A DNA stretch of 64,000 nucleotides, from the NCBI GenBank assembly GCA_021155965.1, contig JAJNBJ010000002.1:1-64000 (forward strand), in the 5' to 3' direction. The DNA is from Flavipsychrobacter sp. Its GTDB lineage: Bacteria; Bacteroidota; Bacteroidia; Chitinophagales; Chitinophagaceae. The translations under genes were made by a program, and so were the position numbers. Positions within the stretch are counted from its first letter, which is position 1, and every line of letters starts with the position of its first letter. The notes below the pieces were generated by a model. That model ran no database searches. It was not told the origin of the DNA and saw only the letters and a list, made by a program, of their open reading frames with translations. This document shows positions 1-8,062 of this stretch, piece after piece.

Positions 1-52
1 CATATTTAGATCTTCTGCCTTTTTGACCCTTAAAACCTTTCTGTCTTTCCAT
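1..52 (-). CDS. Possible 5' end of a minus-strand gene cut by the window edge
   Basis: On the minus strand an ATG at 52 opens a frame that stays open to the left edge and encodes a very basic N-terminus (MERQKGFKGQKGRRSKY). A small inverted repeat (ttacac/gtgtaa, 56-73) lies just upstream of the start. Seventeen residues are too few to name a family; a basic, glycine-rich start suits an RNA-binding or RNA-modifying protein, but that is only a guess. It could also be a chance open frame. Confidence 0.35.
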   Translation of the reverse strand, partial: MERQKGFKGQKGRRSKY

Positions 53-308
53 TGTTTACACTTTTATGTGTAAGGTTTTTTCAGGACTAGACAATATTTT
101 CTCGTCGAAAGTCGAAAGTAAAAAGTCGAAAGTTGGGGTAGAGAATTCCCCGCTCTCTTTGGAGAACGTATGTGTTGCTAAAGAAATTCGCGATGCGATC
201 TGTCAAAGAGCTTACCCCCCGCCTGCCAGCAGTCGGGCAGGGATATTTTCGGGGCGTTATGAAGTAAAGTTACGAAATGGGGCCAGGGGTATCCAAATCT
301 ATTTTCCT

Positions 309-336
309 TGACGGTACTGAAACTGTACCGTGACGG
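309..336 (+). repeat. 28-bp dispersed repeat, copy 1
   Basis: This 28-bp sequence is identical to the reverse complement of 55095-55122. It carries an internal inverted repeat (acggtac - 7 nt - gtaccgt) and begins and ends with tgacgg. A short T-run (ttttt) follows on the 3' side in both copies, and the 5' flanks are similar (attttcct versus aatttcca). Both copies lie in non-coding DNA. It resembles a REP-like or small mobile palindromic element; its function is unknown. Confidence 0.8.
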
Positions 337-422
337 CTTTTTGACTTTTTGAAAGCCGCTGTGGTGGCGGGTTTTAGGGATGAAAATTTATTTTTTTAAC
401 GCGAAAATTGTCTGAAGCAGAA

Positions 423-438
423 TCCCGATATATCGGGA
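423..438. repeat. Perfect 16-bp palindrome
   Basis: TCCCGATATATCGGGA is fully self-complementary. It lies 100 bp beyond the stop codon of the TPR gene, which ends at 538 on the minus strand. It could be part of a transcription end or an operator; no T-run supports a classical terminator. Confidence 0.5.
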
Positions 439-537
439 CAAGTTTTGCAGAATTATAGAATTTGCAGATGTGTGGAGTGTGCCCGAGTGCATGCCCGGCA
501 CATTGGCTTTGCTGCGTGAGCCGGGCGGGAGAAATGA

Positions 538-2127
538 CTACTTTTCTAAAGCTGCCAGTTGTTCTTTCGTATACGCTATATCATCTTTCAATTGCCGGGA
601 AAGCGGGTTTGCGGCGGATAATTGTTCGAAAATACCAAGCGCATCTTTATAATATCGTAGGGCGGCATTGGTATTACCTTTTAGCTCTGCTAACCTCACA
701 TTAGAAATGCCCAGGTCACGCTGTAGTTCCTCAGAATGAGGATTGGCAGCCGCAAGCCTCTCACTCAATCTCATGTACTGTTCATAATAACTCCGAGCTT
801 CGTTTAGTTGCCCCATAGCATTGACTATATCTCCCAACTTGCAATAAGATATCCCGAGGTGACGCTGTGGTTGTTCCGAATTAGGGTTCATTTCCACAAG
901 TTGCTCGTTCAGCTTCAGGCCTTGTTCATAATAATTCCGAGCCTCGCTTAAATGCCCCATATTCGAGAGTGCATCTCCTAATTTGTTATAAGCAATGCTG
1001 AGGCCATTCTGCAGCAGTTGCGAATGTGGATTGTTTGCGGCAAGTTGTTTGCTTATACTTAATCCCTGTTCATAAAACTTTCTTGCATCTGGTAACTTAC
1101 CCAAAACAGAATGTATATCGCCAGACAATACAAGTAAACAATATAATGACCAGCCTTGCTGTTCGTTTTTCAGGCGTTTCGCTAATAGATCGATAGCCCT
1201 TGTTATTTCCGGCAGCAACCCTTCTGATCTCCCTGCCTCCATAGACCATCGGGCAATATCTGTCAGGTTCACAAACCATTCAACCGGGTAATCATTTCCT
1301 TCACTTTTTTCTGCTATCAACTCATTCGCCTTTCTCAGCGTCTCAATTGCATCGTCATATTCATGCAATGCATACCTTATGTCAGCAACTTGGCGTAGTG
1401 TATTTTCATCTTCCATGCCCCTAATTACGTCTTCATACTTTGTCATCAGCTCGCGCGCTTCATCAGCCAGTCCCAATTTAGCATAGTCCGCAACAAGCGG
1501 CAATACTATTTCAGCTACTGTGCGTGTCATAGGATAGTTGCCTTTCACAGCCCCGATCAACCTTTTTTCCAGTATGTTTATATTAGTTTCAATATCAGCA
1601 AATTCTTTGGAAGATAGAAAAGACTCCCAGCCATCTTTATTCAACCTTTCAGCCACACGCACATCCGCTGTACCTGTAAAATGCACCGTGGTATGCCGCC
1701 GTTGACTATATAGGTCTGGCGCCTGGTTCGCTATGGTGTGCATGCTCCGTGCATCCGTCCAAAAGAGAATTGGTTTGTCTATCTGCCATAATGCCTCTCG
1801 TGCAAAATTGAGCTGGGTTAGGTAAACGCTGCCATGTTCCGTATCATTTACAATTTCAAATAAGTTAGCTACTATTAAAGCATCATCTGCTGACACTGCT
1901 TTCTCCAGTTGGGGCAATAAGGGCTCATCACTATTCTTGTCTAAGTATACAACGGCGCAGGTTCTGCCTTTTTGCGCAAGGTCGCTTTTCAAGGAGGCAT
2001 TTATTTTATGCGTGAACCGCTGATCATCCGAACGGCAAAACATGTAACCCTGCTCACCAGGCCTGCTCAGAAAAAGCAGCAGCAACTGGTAAGAAAACTG
2101 GAAATTATCATCAGCAGGAGACAGCAT
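538..2127 (-). CDS. TPR protein with conflict-system-like N-terminal domain, partner of the AAA ATPase
   Basis: A 529-residue soluble protein. The N-terminal ~180 residues hold a compact alpha/beta-looking segment whose core (residues ~107-145: an ARxxLW...KPILFWTDAR...ANQAPDLYSQR pattern) resembles, from memory, a module preceding TPRs in bacterial STAND/NLR-like signalling proteins. Residues ~190-340 are helical; residues ~340-525 contain at least three long TPR units of about 48 residues with the recurring text 'ARxYYEQGLxLxEQLxxxNPxSxxxQRxLGIS'. It starts 2 nt after the stop of the upstream ATPase gene, so the two are almost certainly co-transcribed and probably act together. The TPR array is expected to bind a partner or invader-derived signal; no enzymatic motif is visible. 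Exact function unknown. Confidence 0.8.
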   Translation of the reverse strand: MLSPADDNFQFSYQLLLLFLSRPGEQGYMFCRSDDQRFTHKINASLKSDLAQKGRTCAVVYLDKNSDEPLLPQLEKAVSADDALIVANLFEIVNDTEHGSVYLTQLNFAREALWQIDKPILFWTDARSMHTIANQAPDLYSQRRHTTVHFTGTADVRVAERLNKDGWESFLSSKEFADIETNINILEKRLIGAVKGNYPMTRTVAEIVLPLVADYAKLGLADEARELMTKYEDVIRGMEDENTLRQVADIRYALHEYDDAIETLRKANELIAEKSEGNDYPVEWFVNLTDIARWSMEAGRSEGLLPEITRAIDLLAKRLKNEQQGWSLYCLLVLSGDIHSVLGKLPDARKFYEQGLSISKQLAANNPHSQLLQNGLSIAYNKLGDALSNMGHLSEARNYYEQGLKLNEQLVEMNPNSEQPQRHLGISYCKLGDIVNAMGQLNEARSYYEQYMRLSERLAAANPHSEELQRDLGISNVRLAELKGNTNAALRYYKDALGIFEQLSAANPLSRQLKDDIAYTKEQLAALEK

Positions 2128-2129
2128 AG

Positions 2130-3485
2130 CTATGTTAATGGGTATCCCTTTTCCAGCAATATATCTTTCATTATGGGGTGCACATCACACCAGCCCTCAC
2201 CATTATAGCTCAGCACGCACAGGTTCTGCCGCAGCAACATCATTATGGCCGAATTATCCGGCTTCTTTTCTGCACTTCGCACAAGGTCAGCCATTGCTGT
2301 ATAAAAATCTTTGGCCTCGTACCGTTTGTCGTTTTGTGTGTCATAGTGATCGGCAATGGTATTGTTATACTCTTTTTTCAGCTGGTTATAAGCATAAGTA
2401 AAATGGTCTTCATTTATCATCGCGCTCGCCTCTATTTGTGCCGCGGTAGCCGCTACATTAATCATGGCAAAAAGGTCGCGTATCACGCCACCGGTACAAA
2501 GGAAGAACTTCCTTTGTATATCCGCACTTGCAAAAAGAGCGCTGTTAATACGCGTATCTACAATTTTTTTTAGCACATCCAGGCCGGCTGCATATTCTGT
2601 TCCGTCCTTTTGCCTTGTCTTTATCATAGGTAGTTCTATCGTATCCGAAAAATAATTTCGTATAGCGCCAAAACTGGTGTTATAGTATAATGTAACCGGG
2701 AAAGTATAAACAACCGTAGCTTTCAATTGTGTAAGCTGGTGGGCGTAGTTAAAAAATAGTTTTTGCGCAATGTCCAGTGGTATCTTATCTAGATCTTCTA
2801 TAAAAATAACTAGGTCTTTCTTGCCTTTTTCTACCATTTTCATCCGCACCACTGTTATCAGTTCATTGCAGTGATGTATGAGATCTGATAAACGAGGTTC
2901 GAGGGTCTGCCTGATGGTCTCTTTAAACGACTTGGAAGCCTTTGCAGCACCCTTTAATTTTACGAAATAACTGAGAAGGAAGGGCAATCCACCTTTCGTC
3001 TCTAGCCCCGCTTCTGCTTCGGCAGAAAAGTGCTTTTCTCTTATTTCGTCTATCTCTTTAGTTCGTGTCCAGTTTACTATTTTGGTAAGAAAATCTTGAT
3101 CAATATCCAATTGCTCGTCATCAGCTAAACGAAACAACCGCTCCATCGTTACAATAAAAAGCTCTATATACTGGATGCTTTGCGGATCCAGTTCTTTCAT
3201 TACCGAATAGTTAAGTACCGCATAATTCCCATCCAGGTCCTTTTGTAGATGGTTAAGTTCTGTGCTCTTCCCACACCCACGATAGCCAACAAACAGGAAA
3301 TGGGAATTCCTTCCCTCGTTTGCATTTTGCTGTATTTTTAGTTGTAGTTGCTTCCGTGCACTTAATCCACCACGCACAGGGTCAGCTTCACAGTAAAAAC
3401 TGTCAATTTCATTTATCTCAAGCGCCCTTGAGAGTACTGCCCCATATATTTCATCTATATGGTTTGCCTTTTTTATTTCCATCAA
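2130..3485 (-). CDS. Orc1/STAND-like AAA ATPase
   Basis: A 451-residue P-loop ATPase. Walker A is GYRGCGKST (residues 67-75) and Walker B is LVIFIED (225-231), followed by a sensor-like stretch (TVVYTFPVTLYY, ~254-265). The region after ~300 (arginine-rich helices, then a likely winged-helix tail near 400-450) fits Orc1/Cdc6-like or STAND ATPases rather than metabolic AAA proteins. No effector or sensor domain is fused. The TPR gene follows after 2 nt, which suggests an ATPase switch and a sensor/effector encoded as separate chains. Two Met codons start the frame (MMEI); the first is used here. The AT-rich region upstream has no clear promoter box. Confidence 0.85.
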   Translation of the reverse strand: MMEIKKANHIDEIYGAVLSRALEINEIDSFYCEADPVRGGLSARKQLQLKIQQNANEGRNSHFLFVGYRGCGKSTELNHLQKDLDGNYAVLNYSVMKELDPQSIQYIELFIVTMERLFRLADDEQLDIDQDFLTKIVNWTRTKEIDEIREKHFSAEAEAGLETKGGLPFLLSYFVKLKGAAKASKSFKETIRQTLEPRLSDLIHHCNELITVVRMKMVEKGKKDLVIFIEDLDKIPLDIAQKLFFNYAHQLTQLKATVVYTFPVTLYYNTSFGAIRNYFSDTIELPMIKTRQKDGTEYAAGLDVLKKIVDTRINSALFASADIQRKFFLCTGGVIRDLFAMINVAATAAQIEASAMINEDHFTYAYNQLKKEYNNTIADHYDTQNDKRYEAKDFYTAMADLVRSAEKKPDNSAIMMLLRQNLCVLSYNGEGWCDVHPIMKDILLEKGYPLT

Positions 3486-4042
3486 TGTTCAATTCGGGGT
3501 ACGAAAATAGCTAATAAATTCAAGGATTTACAAAGCACTATAGGCATAGCATTTTATGAGTAAATTTTTAACGTGACCAAAGTAGAAGGCACAATCACAT
3601 TAAAAACATCCTACAAATCTGCAAATCCTGCAAATCTTAATTCATACAACCGTTAGCAACAAACTGTTAAAATAAATTATTTATCCACATTAAAATTAGC
3701 TTCTTTACGCTAAAACCCTTACCTATAGCGCAATACATCACTTTGTTATTTTTTCCTTCATGGAAAATAAATTTGGAGAACCATAGCTCCATGTTGTAAC
3801 TTTACGTAGTTCATACCCGGCTATGCAAACCGTTTGCGTCTTTGCGCCTCTGCAGTTAAATATTTCGAGTATGATAATTGGGCAAAAAACAAAAAACTGC
3901 GCAAGAAATGCGCAAATAGTGCGCAAAAACAGTTTTATAAATAATTGAAAATAAATAAAATAGAACAAAAAGCATTCCCCAAAAAAATATGCAAAAACCA
4001 ACCCAATAACCCTGTCAATAAATCATAAATCACCAATCATAA
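3486..4042. other. AT-rich intergenic region with simple repeats
   Basis: No gene supported. It contains a caaatc(t/c)tgcaaatcc-type repeat (~3614-3640), a CTTTGCG array (3831-3862), and three spaced tgcgcaa words (~3895-3930). The region separates the divergently transcribed ATPase and DUF58 genes, so promoters for both should lie here, but no convincing TAnnTTTG box was found. A minus-strand frame at 3738-4001 is low-complexity, hydrophobic and phenylalanine-rich, and crosses the CTTTGCG array; it was not called. Confidence 0.6.
3831..3862 (+). repeat. CTTTGCG-type array, copy 1
   Basis: Consecutive (t)ttgcg words (cgtttgcg, tctttgcg, cctctgcag) end in gttaaat. Related arrays, also followed by gttaaat or gtgaaaat, occur at 54568-54610 and 55312-55356. 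All are intergenic. Confidence 0.6.
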
Positions 4043-4945
4043 ATGATCCTCCAGCAGCCCCTCAACGATAACCTAGAACTTATAGCCCGCCAGGTGGTGG
4101 AAGGCTTCATCATTGGCCTGCACAAAAGCCCTTTCCATGGTTTCTCCGTTGAGTTTGCAGAGCACCGCCTCTATAACCCCGGCGATCCCCTGCGTCACAT
4201 AGATTGGCGCGTATACGGCCGCACCGATAAGCTGTTCGTAAAGCGCTTCGAAGAAGAAACAAACCTCCGCTGCTGCATCGTGCTCGACACCTCATCCAGC
4301 ATGCAGTTCCCTAAAGATGAGAAAAAGCTCAGCAAATTACAGTTTTCCGCAGTTGCCGCAGCCAGCCTGCTGCAATTATTAAAGCGGCAGCTCGATGCTG
4401 CCTCCCTTGCCATTTTCGACGACCAGGTTTCCTATTTCTCCGACTGCCGCTCAGCCCACAGCCACTACCGCATGCTGATGAACGAATTGCAGCGCGTATT
4501 GAATATTAACACTGAGAATAAAGTCACCAAAGCAGCCGGCGCCCTGCACCTCGTAGCCGAACAAATGCACAAACGCTCACTCATAGTCGTTTTTAGCGAT
4601 ATGATGGATGACGCCGAAAATATCGAGGATCTGTTTTCTGCCCTCCAGCACCTGCGCTACAACAAACATGAGGTAATTTTATTTCATGTAATAGATGGTG
4701 CCCAGGAACTGCAGTTCGAATTCGAAAACCGCCCATATGAGTTTGTAGACATGGAGAGCGGTGACCGTATAAAACTCCAGCCCCAGCAAATAAAAGAACA
4801 ATATATTAGCCAAATGCGTAATTTCCAGGAAATGGTGGAAAATCGCTGCCACCAATACCACGTAGACAGGATACCCGTAGACCTCTCAAAGCCTGTAGAT
4901 GAGGTACTCCACGCATTTTTGGTAAAGCGAAATAAATTGATGTAA
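4043..4945 (+). CDS. DUF58 (vWA-like) domain protein
   Basis: A 300-residue protein with the hallmark DUF58 block at residues 53-72 (IDWRVYGRTDKLFVKRFEEE), followed by a von Willebrand A-like strand with a DTSSS metal-binding motif (82-86) and further vWA-like segments (IVVFSDMMDD near 185). DUF58 proteins are usually encoded next to a MoxR AAA ATPase and are thought to act as chaperone-like partners in assembling cell-envelope or cofactor proteins. No moxR gene is present on either side, so this is a stand-alone copy, or its partner lies elsewhere. No signal peptide or membrane segment is apparent. Confidence 0.9.
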   Translation: MILQQPLNDNLELIARQVVEGFIIGLHKSPFHGFSVEFAEHRLYNPGDPLRHIDWRVYGRTDKLFVKRFEEETNLRCCIVLDTSSSMQFPKDEKKLSKLQFSAVAAASLLQLLKRQLDAASLAIFDDQVSYFSDCRSAHSHYRMLMNELQRVLNINTENKVTKAAGALHLVAEQMHKRSLIVVFSDMMDDAENIEDLFSALQHLRYNKHEVILFHVIDGAQELQFEFENRPYEFVDMESGDRIKLQPQQIKEQYISQMRNFQEMVENRCHQYHVDRIPVDLSKPVDEVLHAFLVKRNKLM

Positions 4946-4962
4946 AACACAGTTTTTTTTCA

Positions 4963-4970
4963 TACCTTTG
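4963..4970 (+). promoter_or_regulatory. Candidate Bacteroidota -7 promoter box (TAnnTTTG)
   Basis: TACCTTTG matches the Bacteroidota -7 consensus and lies about 75 nt upstream of the yceD start, just after the DUF58 stop codon. A TTG 23 nt further upstream could serve as the -33 element. It would drive yceD-rpmF-plsX. Confidence 0.55.
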
Positions 4971-5042
4971 CAACCCCAATTACCACCCCTGTAAAGGTTT
5001 TATGGTAAAAAGGTCTGCTGTGGCAGGTTTGGGGTGAGTAGT

Positions 5043-5612
5043 ATGAAGCACAACCGGGAATTTGAAATAGCCTGGCAGGGGTTAAAACCCGGACCGCACA
5101 CTTATGTTTACGATATTGATGATCGGTTCATACAGGAGCGGGGAGAAGTAGATGATAGTTTTAAGAACTGGAATGCCAAAGTAACCCTCGGGTTCGACAA
5201 GCATGAAAGTTTTTTTATGCTGCACTTTGATATAGACGGGTATGTAACAGTACCCTGCGACAGGTGCGGAGATGAGTTCAAGCTCAGGCTTTGGGATGAG
5301 TTCGACCTCGTGATAAAGCTGACGGACGAGGCAGGAAAGATAGATGATGAGGACGATGTGGTGTTCATACCACGCAGCGAAACGGTGATTGACATAAGTA
5401 ACTGGGTATATGAGTTCCTGATGCTGAGTGTGCCTTTACAGCACATTCACCCCGACAAGCCGGATGGAAAACCGGGATGTAACGCACAGGCACTGAAGCT
5501 GCTGGAGAAGCTGAAGGAACCATCAGAACCGGTCAAAAACCCGATGTGGAAAGAACAACTGGAGAAGTTTAAAGAGGTAAAGGGCAAGAAAACAAAACCA
5601 AAAAGTAAGTAA
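5043..5612 (+). CDS. yceD: YceD/DUF177 family protein, first gene of the rpmF operon
   Basis: A 189-residue DUF177 protein. The core contains the expected cysteine pair CDRCGDEF (C72, C75) after a DGYVTVP strand, acidic middle strands, and a further Cys near PGCNAQALKLL. The family is linked to 23S rRNA accumulation and ribosome assembly and is nearly always encoded just before rpmF, as here. The frame also allows a GTG start at 5034 (three residues longer); the ATG at 5043 is preferred because MKHNREFEI is a more typical start. The C-terminus is lysine-rich. rpmF starts 21 nt after the stop. Confidence 0.9.
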   Translation: MKHNREFEIAWQGLKPGPHTYVYDIDDRFIQERGEVDDSFKNWNAKVTLGFDKHESFFMLHFDIDGYVTVPCDRCGDEFKLRLWDEFDLVIKLTDEAGKIDDEDDVVFIPRSETVIDISNWVYEFLMLSVPLQHIHPDKPDGKPGCNAQALKLLEKLKEPSEPVKNPMWKEQLEKFKEVKGKKTKPKSK

Positions 5613-5633
5613 TTAACAATAAAATAAAGTAAA

Positions 5634-5846
5634 ATGCCAAATCCAAAACGACGCCACTCGGCGCAGAGGGGCGCAAAACGCAGGACGCACTATAAAGCAT
5701 CAGCAGAAACCTGGAGCGTAGACGCAACAACAGGCGAAAGCCATCTGCGCCACCGTGCCCATTGGTCTGAAGGTAAACTGTACTACCGCGGTAAAGTGGT
5801 GGTTGACAAAGCTCCGGCTGCACCGGAAGCTGAAGGTAAACAGTAA
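5634..5846 (+). CDS. rpmF: 50S ribosomal protein L32
   Basis: A 70-residue basic protein beginning [20 protein letters not shown], the standard bL32 N-terminus. The C-terminal half ([20 protein letters not shown]) is the usual Bacteroidota form without the zinc-binding cysteines. It sits between yceD and plsX, the conserved arrangement that links ribosome production and phospholipid synthesis. The alanine- and glutamate-rich C-terminal extension (after ~58) is common in the phylum. Confidence 0.97.
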   Translation: MPNPKRRHSAQRGAKRRTHYKASAETWSVDATTGESHLRHRAHWSEGKLYYRGKVVVDKAPAAPEAEGKQ

Positions 5847-5878
5847 CTTCAAATCAAAAACTTTATTATTTTCGGTCA

Positions 5879-6835
5879 ATGAAGATAGGGCTGGATATCA
5901 TGGGCGGCGACTACGCCCCCGCAGAAGCTGTAAAAGGTGTCAAACTATATTTTGATCAGGTGGCTGACCCGTCAGTGCACCTGGTTCTTATTGGTGATGC
6001 CGTAGCTGCTGCTCCTTATCTTTCCATGCTCGAGCCATACCATCACCGTTTCACGCTTGTTGAAGCCGGCGAGGTAATAGGTATGCACGAGCACCCTACC
6101 AAGGCACTGAAAGAAAAACCAAATTCCAGTATAGCAGTTGGCTTCGGCTTGCTGGCAAAAGGTAAGGCCGATGCCTTTATCAGTGCGGGCAATACCGGGG
6201 CTATGCTGGTGGGCGCTATGTACACCGTTAAGGCTATCGAGGGTATCCTTCGCCCCACTATCGGCACGCCAATGCCACGCATGGATGGCAAATTCAACTG
6301 CCTGCTCGACTCCGGCATTAATGCTGACTGCAAACCCGAGCACCTTGTGCAATTCGCTCAATTAGGCTCTTTGTATGCACACCATGTGCATGGCATAGAA
6401 AACCCTCGTGTGGCGTTGCTGAACATAGGTGAGGAGGAAGGTAAGGGCAACCTGCTCTGCCAGGCCACCTATCCATTGCTGAAAGAAACGCCCGGTATCA
6501 ACTTCATAGGTAACGTAGAAGGCCGCGACCTGTTTTTCGATAAGGCTGAGGTAATAGTGTGCGAAGGCTTTGTAGGCAATGTAGCCCTTAAAATGGCCGA
6601 ATCTGTTTACGATATTTTCAAAGTTCAGAAAGGCTTCACAGACCCCTTCCTCGATAACTTTAATTTCGAAAATTACGGGGGCACACCTATTCTGGGCATC
6701 AATAGCCCGGTTATCATCAGTCATGGCATAGCGCATGCATTTGCATTCCGCAATATGATAGATGTGGCCAGCAAAGTCATCAGTTCTAACCTTACGGGCA
6801 TTTTTAAAGAACACTTTAAAATGTCTGTTGCTTAA
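5879..6835 (+). CDS. plsX: Phosphate acyltransferase PlsX
   Basis: A 318-residue protein with the PlsX start MKIGLDIMGGDYAP and the conserved SAGNTGAML and GEEEGKG motifs. PlsX converts acyl-ACP and phosphate into acyl-phosphate, the substrate of PlsY in the first step of phosphatidic acid synthesis; it acts at the inner face of the membrane. The gene follows rpmF by 32 nt in the conserved yceD-rpmF-plsX order. In many bacteria fabH follows; here a FabZ-like hotdog gene does instead. Confidence 0.97.
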   Translation: MKIGLDIMGGDYAPAEAVKGVKLYFDQVADPSVHLVLIGDAVAAAPYLSMLEPYHHRFTLVEAGEVIGMHEHPTKALKEKPNSSIAVGFGLLAKGKADAFISAGNTGAMLVGAMYTVKAIEGILRPTIGTPMPRMDGKFNCLLDSGINADCKPEHLVQFAQLGSLYAHHVHGIENPRVALLNIGEEEGKGNLLCQATYPLLKETPGINFIGNVEGRDLFFDKAEVIVCEGFVGNVALKMAESVYDIFKVQKGFTDPFLDNFNFENYGGTPILGINSPVIISHGIAHAFAFRNMIDVASKVISSNLTGIFKEHFKMSVA

Positions 6836-6887
6836 TTTCCCTCCGCTCACTCTTTTACTTGTTAACCTTTTGCATTAACTTCACCCT

Positions 6888-7247
6888 GTGCTGAAAAACG
6901 ATTTTTATACCACGCTCGATGCCCGTAACGGTGATAATGAATACAGTTGCCTGGTAGTGTTCAATGCAGGGCATAGCATCTTCGGCGGCCACTTCCCCGG
7001 CCATCCTGTAGTGCCGGGTGTGTGCATGATGGAAATAGTAAAAGAACTGATGCAGGGCATTTTAGGCAAGCCGCTCATGCTCAGCAATGCAGGCAATGTA
7101 AAATTCCTCCAGCTCATCACTCCCGATACGCAACCCACCATCAACATCAGTTGGAAAGAGCAGGAAGGCGGTTACAAAGTGAACGCCTCTTTTAAAAATG
7201 ATGCTTCCATGCTCTTCAAGATGGATGGCAGCTATGCAATCATATAG
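6888..7247 (+). CDS. FabZ-like hotdog dehydratase
   Basis: A 119-residue single-domain hotdog protein with the active-site block GGHFPGHPVVPGVCMMEIV; His35 and Glu49 match the catalytic pair of 3-hydroxyacyl-ACP dehydratases of the FabZ/FabA type. It is shorter than FabZ (usually ~145 residues) and lacks its usual N-terminal extension, so it may serve a specialised acyl-ACP. The start is GTG (6888); no nearby ATG restores the N-terminal strand. It lies 52 nt after plsX, suggesting a lipid-related role and shared transcription. Confidence 0.8.
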   Translation: MLKNDFYTTLDARNGDNEYSCLVVFNAGHSIFGGHFPGHPVVPGVCMMEIVKELMQGILGKPLMLSNAGNVKFLQLITPDTQPTINISWKEQEGGYKVNASFKNDASMLFKMDGSYAII

Positions 7248-7280
7248 TCATTCCGGCCTTTTAGTTACTTTTACTTACTG

Positions 7281-7853
7281 ATGCCCAACCTGTATATAAT
7301 AGCGGGATGTAATGGCGCCGGCAAAACAACGGCCTGTCTCACTATTCTGCCTGAGATACTGCACTGTAACCAATTCGTAAATGCCGATTATATAGCTGCA
7401 GGCCTCTCCCCTTTCGATGTGGAAAGCGTAGCCATAGAAGCCGGCAGGATAATGCTGCACAGGATAGATGAGCTTATTAACCTGAAAGAAGACTTTGCTA
7501 TTGAGACAACGCTGGCTACCCGCAGCTATGTATCCTTAGTTCACAAAGCGCGGGCCCTTGGCTATAAAATAACTCTTGTATACATATGGCTGAACAGCCC
7601 TGAAATGGCCATTGAGCGCGTAGCCGAGCGGGTGAAGAACGGAGGGCATAATATCCCGGTCGATGTAGTGCGCAGGCGGTACTTTGGAGGGTTAAAAAAT
7701 CTCTTTAAGCTATTTATGCCGATTTGCGATGCATGGATAGTTGCAGACAACTCTTTAAATAATCTTAATATCATAGCCCGGAAACAAGAAGAATTTGAAA
7801 ATGTGATCAAAGATCACGAACTTTGGGGTACAATTTGCAGGCAAATTTTATGA
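7281..7853 (+). CDS. Zeta-toxin-like P-loop kinase (COG4185 type)
   Basis: A 190-residue P-loop protein. Walker A is GCNGAGKTT (residues 9-17), then NADYIA with Asp36 and the family signature ETTLATRS (Glu75 onward); the lid region has RVAERVKNGGHNIP and the D-V-RRRYFGGLKN block. These are hallmarks of zeta-like toxins, in which the kinase phosphorylates a nucleotide sugar or another small substrate. The stop codon overlaps the start of a 60-residue gene by 4 nt (ATGA), a classic toxin-antitoxin arrangement although the toxin comes first. Not a housekeeping kinase by motif; in vivo toxicity is inferred. Confidence 0.8.
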   Translation: MPNLYIIAGCNGAGKTTACLTILPEILHCNQFVNADYIAAGLSPFDVESVAIEAGRIMLHRIDELINLKEDFAIETTLATRSYVSLVHKARALGYKITLVYIWLNSPEMAIERVAERVKNGGHNIPVDVVRRRYFGGLKNLFKLFMPICDAWIVADNSLNNLNIIARKQEEFENVIKDHELWGTICRQIL

Positions 7854-8032
7854 TAAGTCGCAAGCAGGAGAATATCGAATTACTTAACAAAATAGAAGCA
7901 GGTTTAAGATTGGCATACAGAAGGCTGTATGAACAAAAAGCCGCTAAAAATGAAACAGTGGTTATCTCCGTAAATGGCGAGATAAAACATGTTCCCGCTA
8001 AAGACCTCCTCAAAGATTTCGATAAGCACTAG
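7850..8032 (+). CDS. Small partner (putative antitoxin) of the zeta-like kinase
   Basis: A 60-residue protein starting at the ATG that overlaps the kinase stop (ATGA, 7850-7853). It has a charged amphipathic N-terminal helix (EAGLRLAYRRLYEQKAAK) followed by a beta segment (VVISVNGEIKHVPAKDLL) that resembles the 'V-NGKI--V-A-ELL' tail of small antitoxins paired with COG4185 kinases. A longer reading from 7823 is possible, but the overlap start is preferred. No DNA-binding motif is visible. Confidence 0.65.
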   Translation: MISRKQENIELLNKIEAGLRLAYRRLYEQKAAKNETVVISVNGEIKHVPAKDLLKDFDKH

Positions 8033-8062
8033 AAAGATCGCTCTCCGCTCTCTTTCTCCACA

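Larger units (their letters stand above)
53..537. other. Non-coding stretch with small repeats and palindromes
   Basis: No convincing gene is seen. Contents: a short direct repeat (three copies of gtcgaaagt around 108-132); one copy of a 28-bp dispersed repeat (309-336); an imperfect hairpin made of cggcttt and aaagccg (334-357) with T-runs; a perfect 16-bp palindrome at 423-438 (TCCCGATATATCGGGA); and GC-rich sequence up to the end of the next gene. A frame at 66-311 has no family resemblance and crosses the repeat, so it was not called. Confidence 0.6.

Noticed and set aside
66-311. Open frame of 81 codons on the plus strand
   Set aside because: No family similarity, and it runs across short direct repeats and ends next to the dispersed 28-bp repeat; looks non-coding.
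3738-4001. Minus-strand frame of 87 codons, very Phe-rich
   Set aside because: Low-complexity, AT-rich, crosses a CTTTGCG array and matches no family; treated as non-coding.
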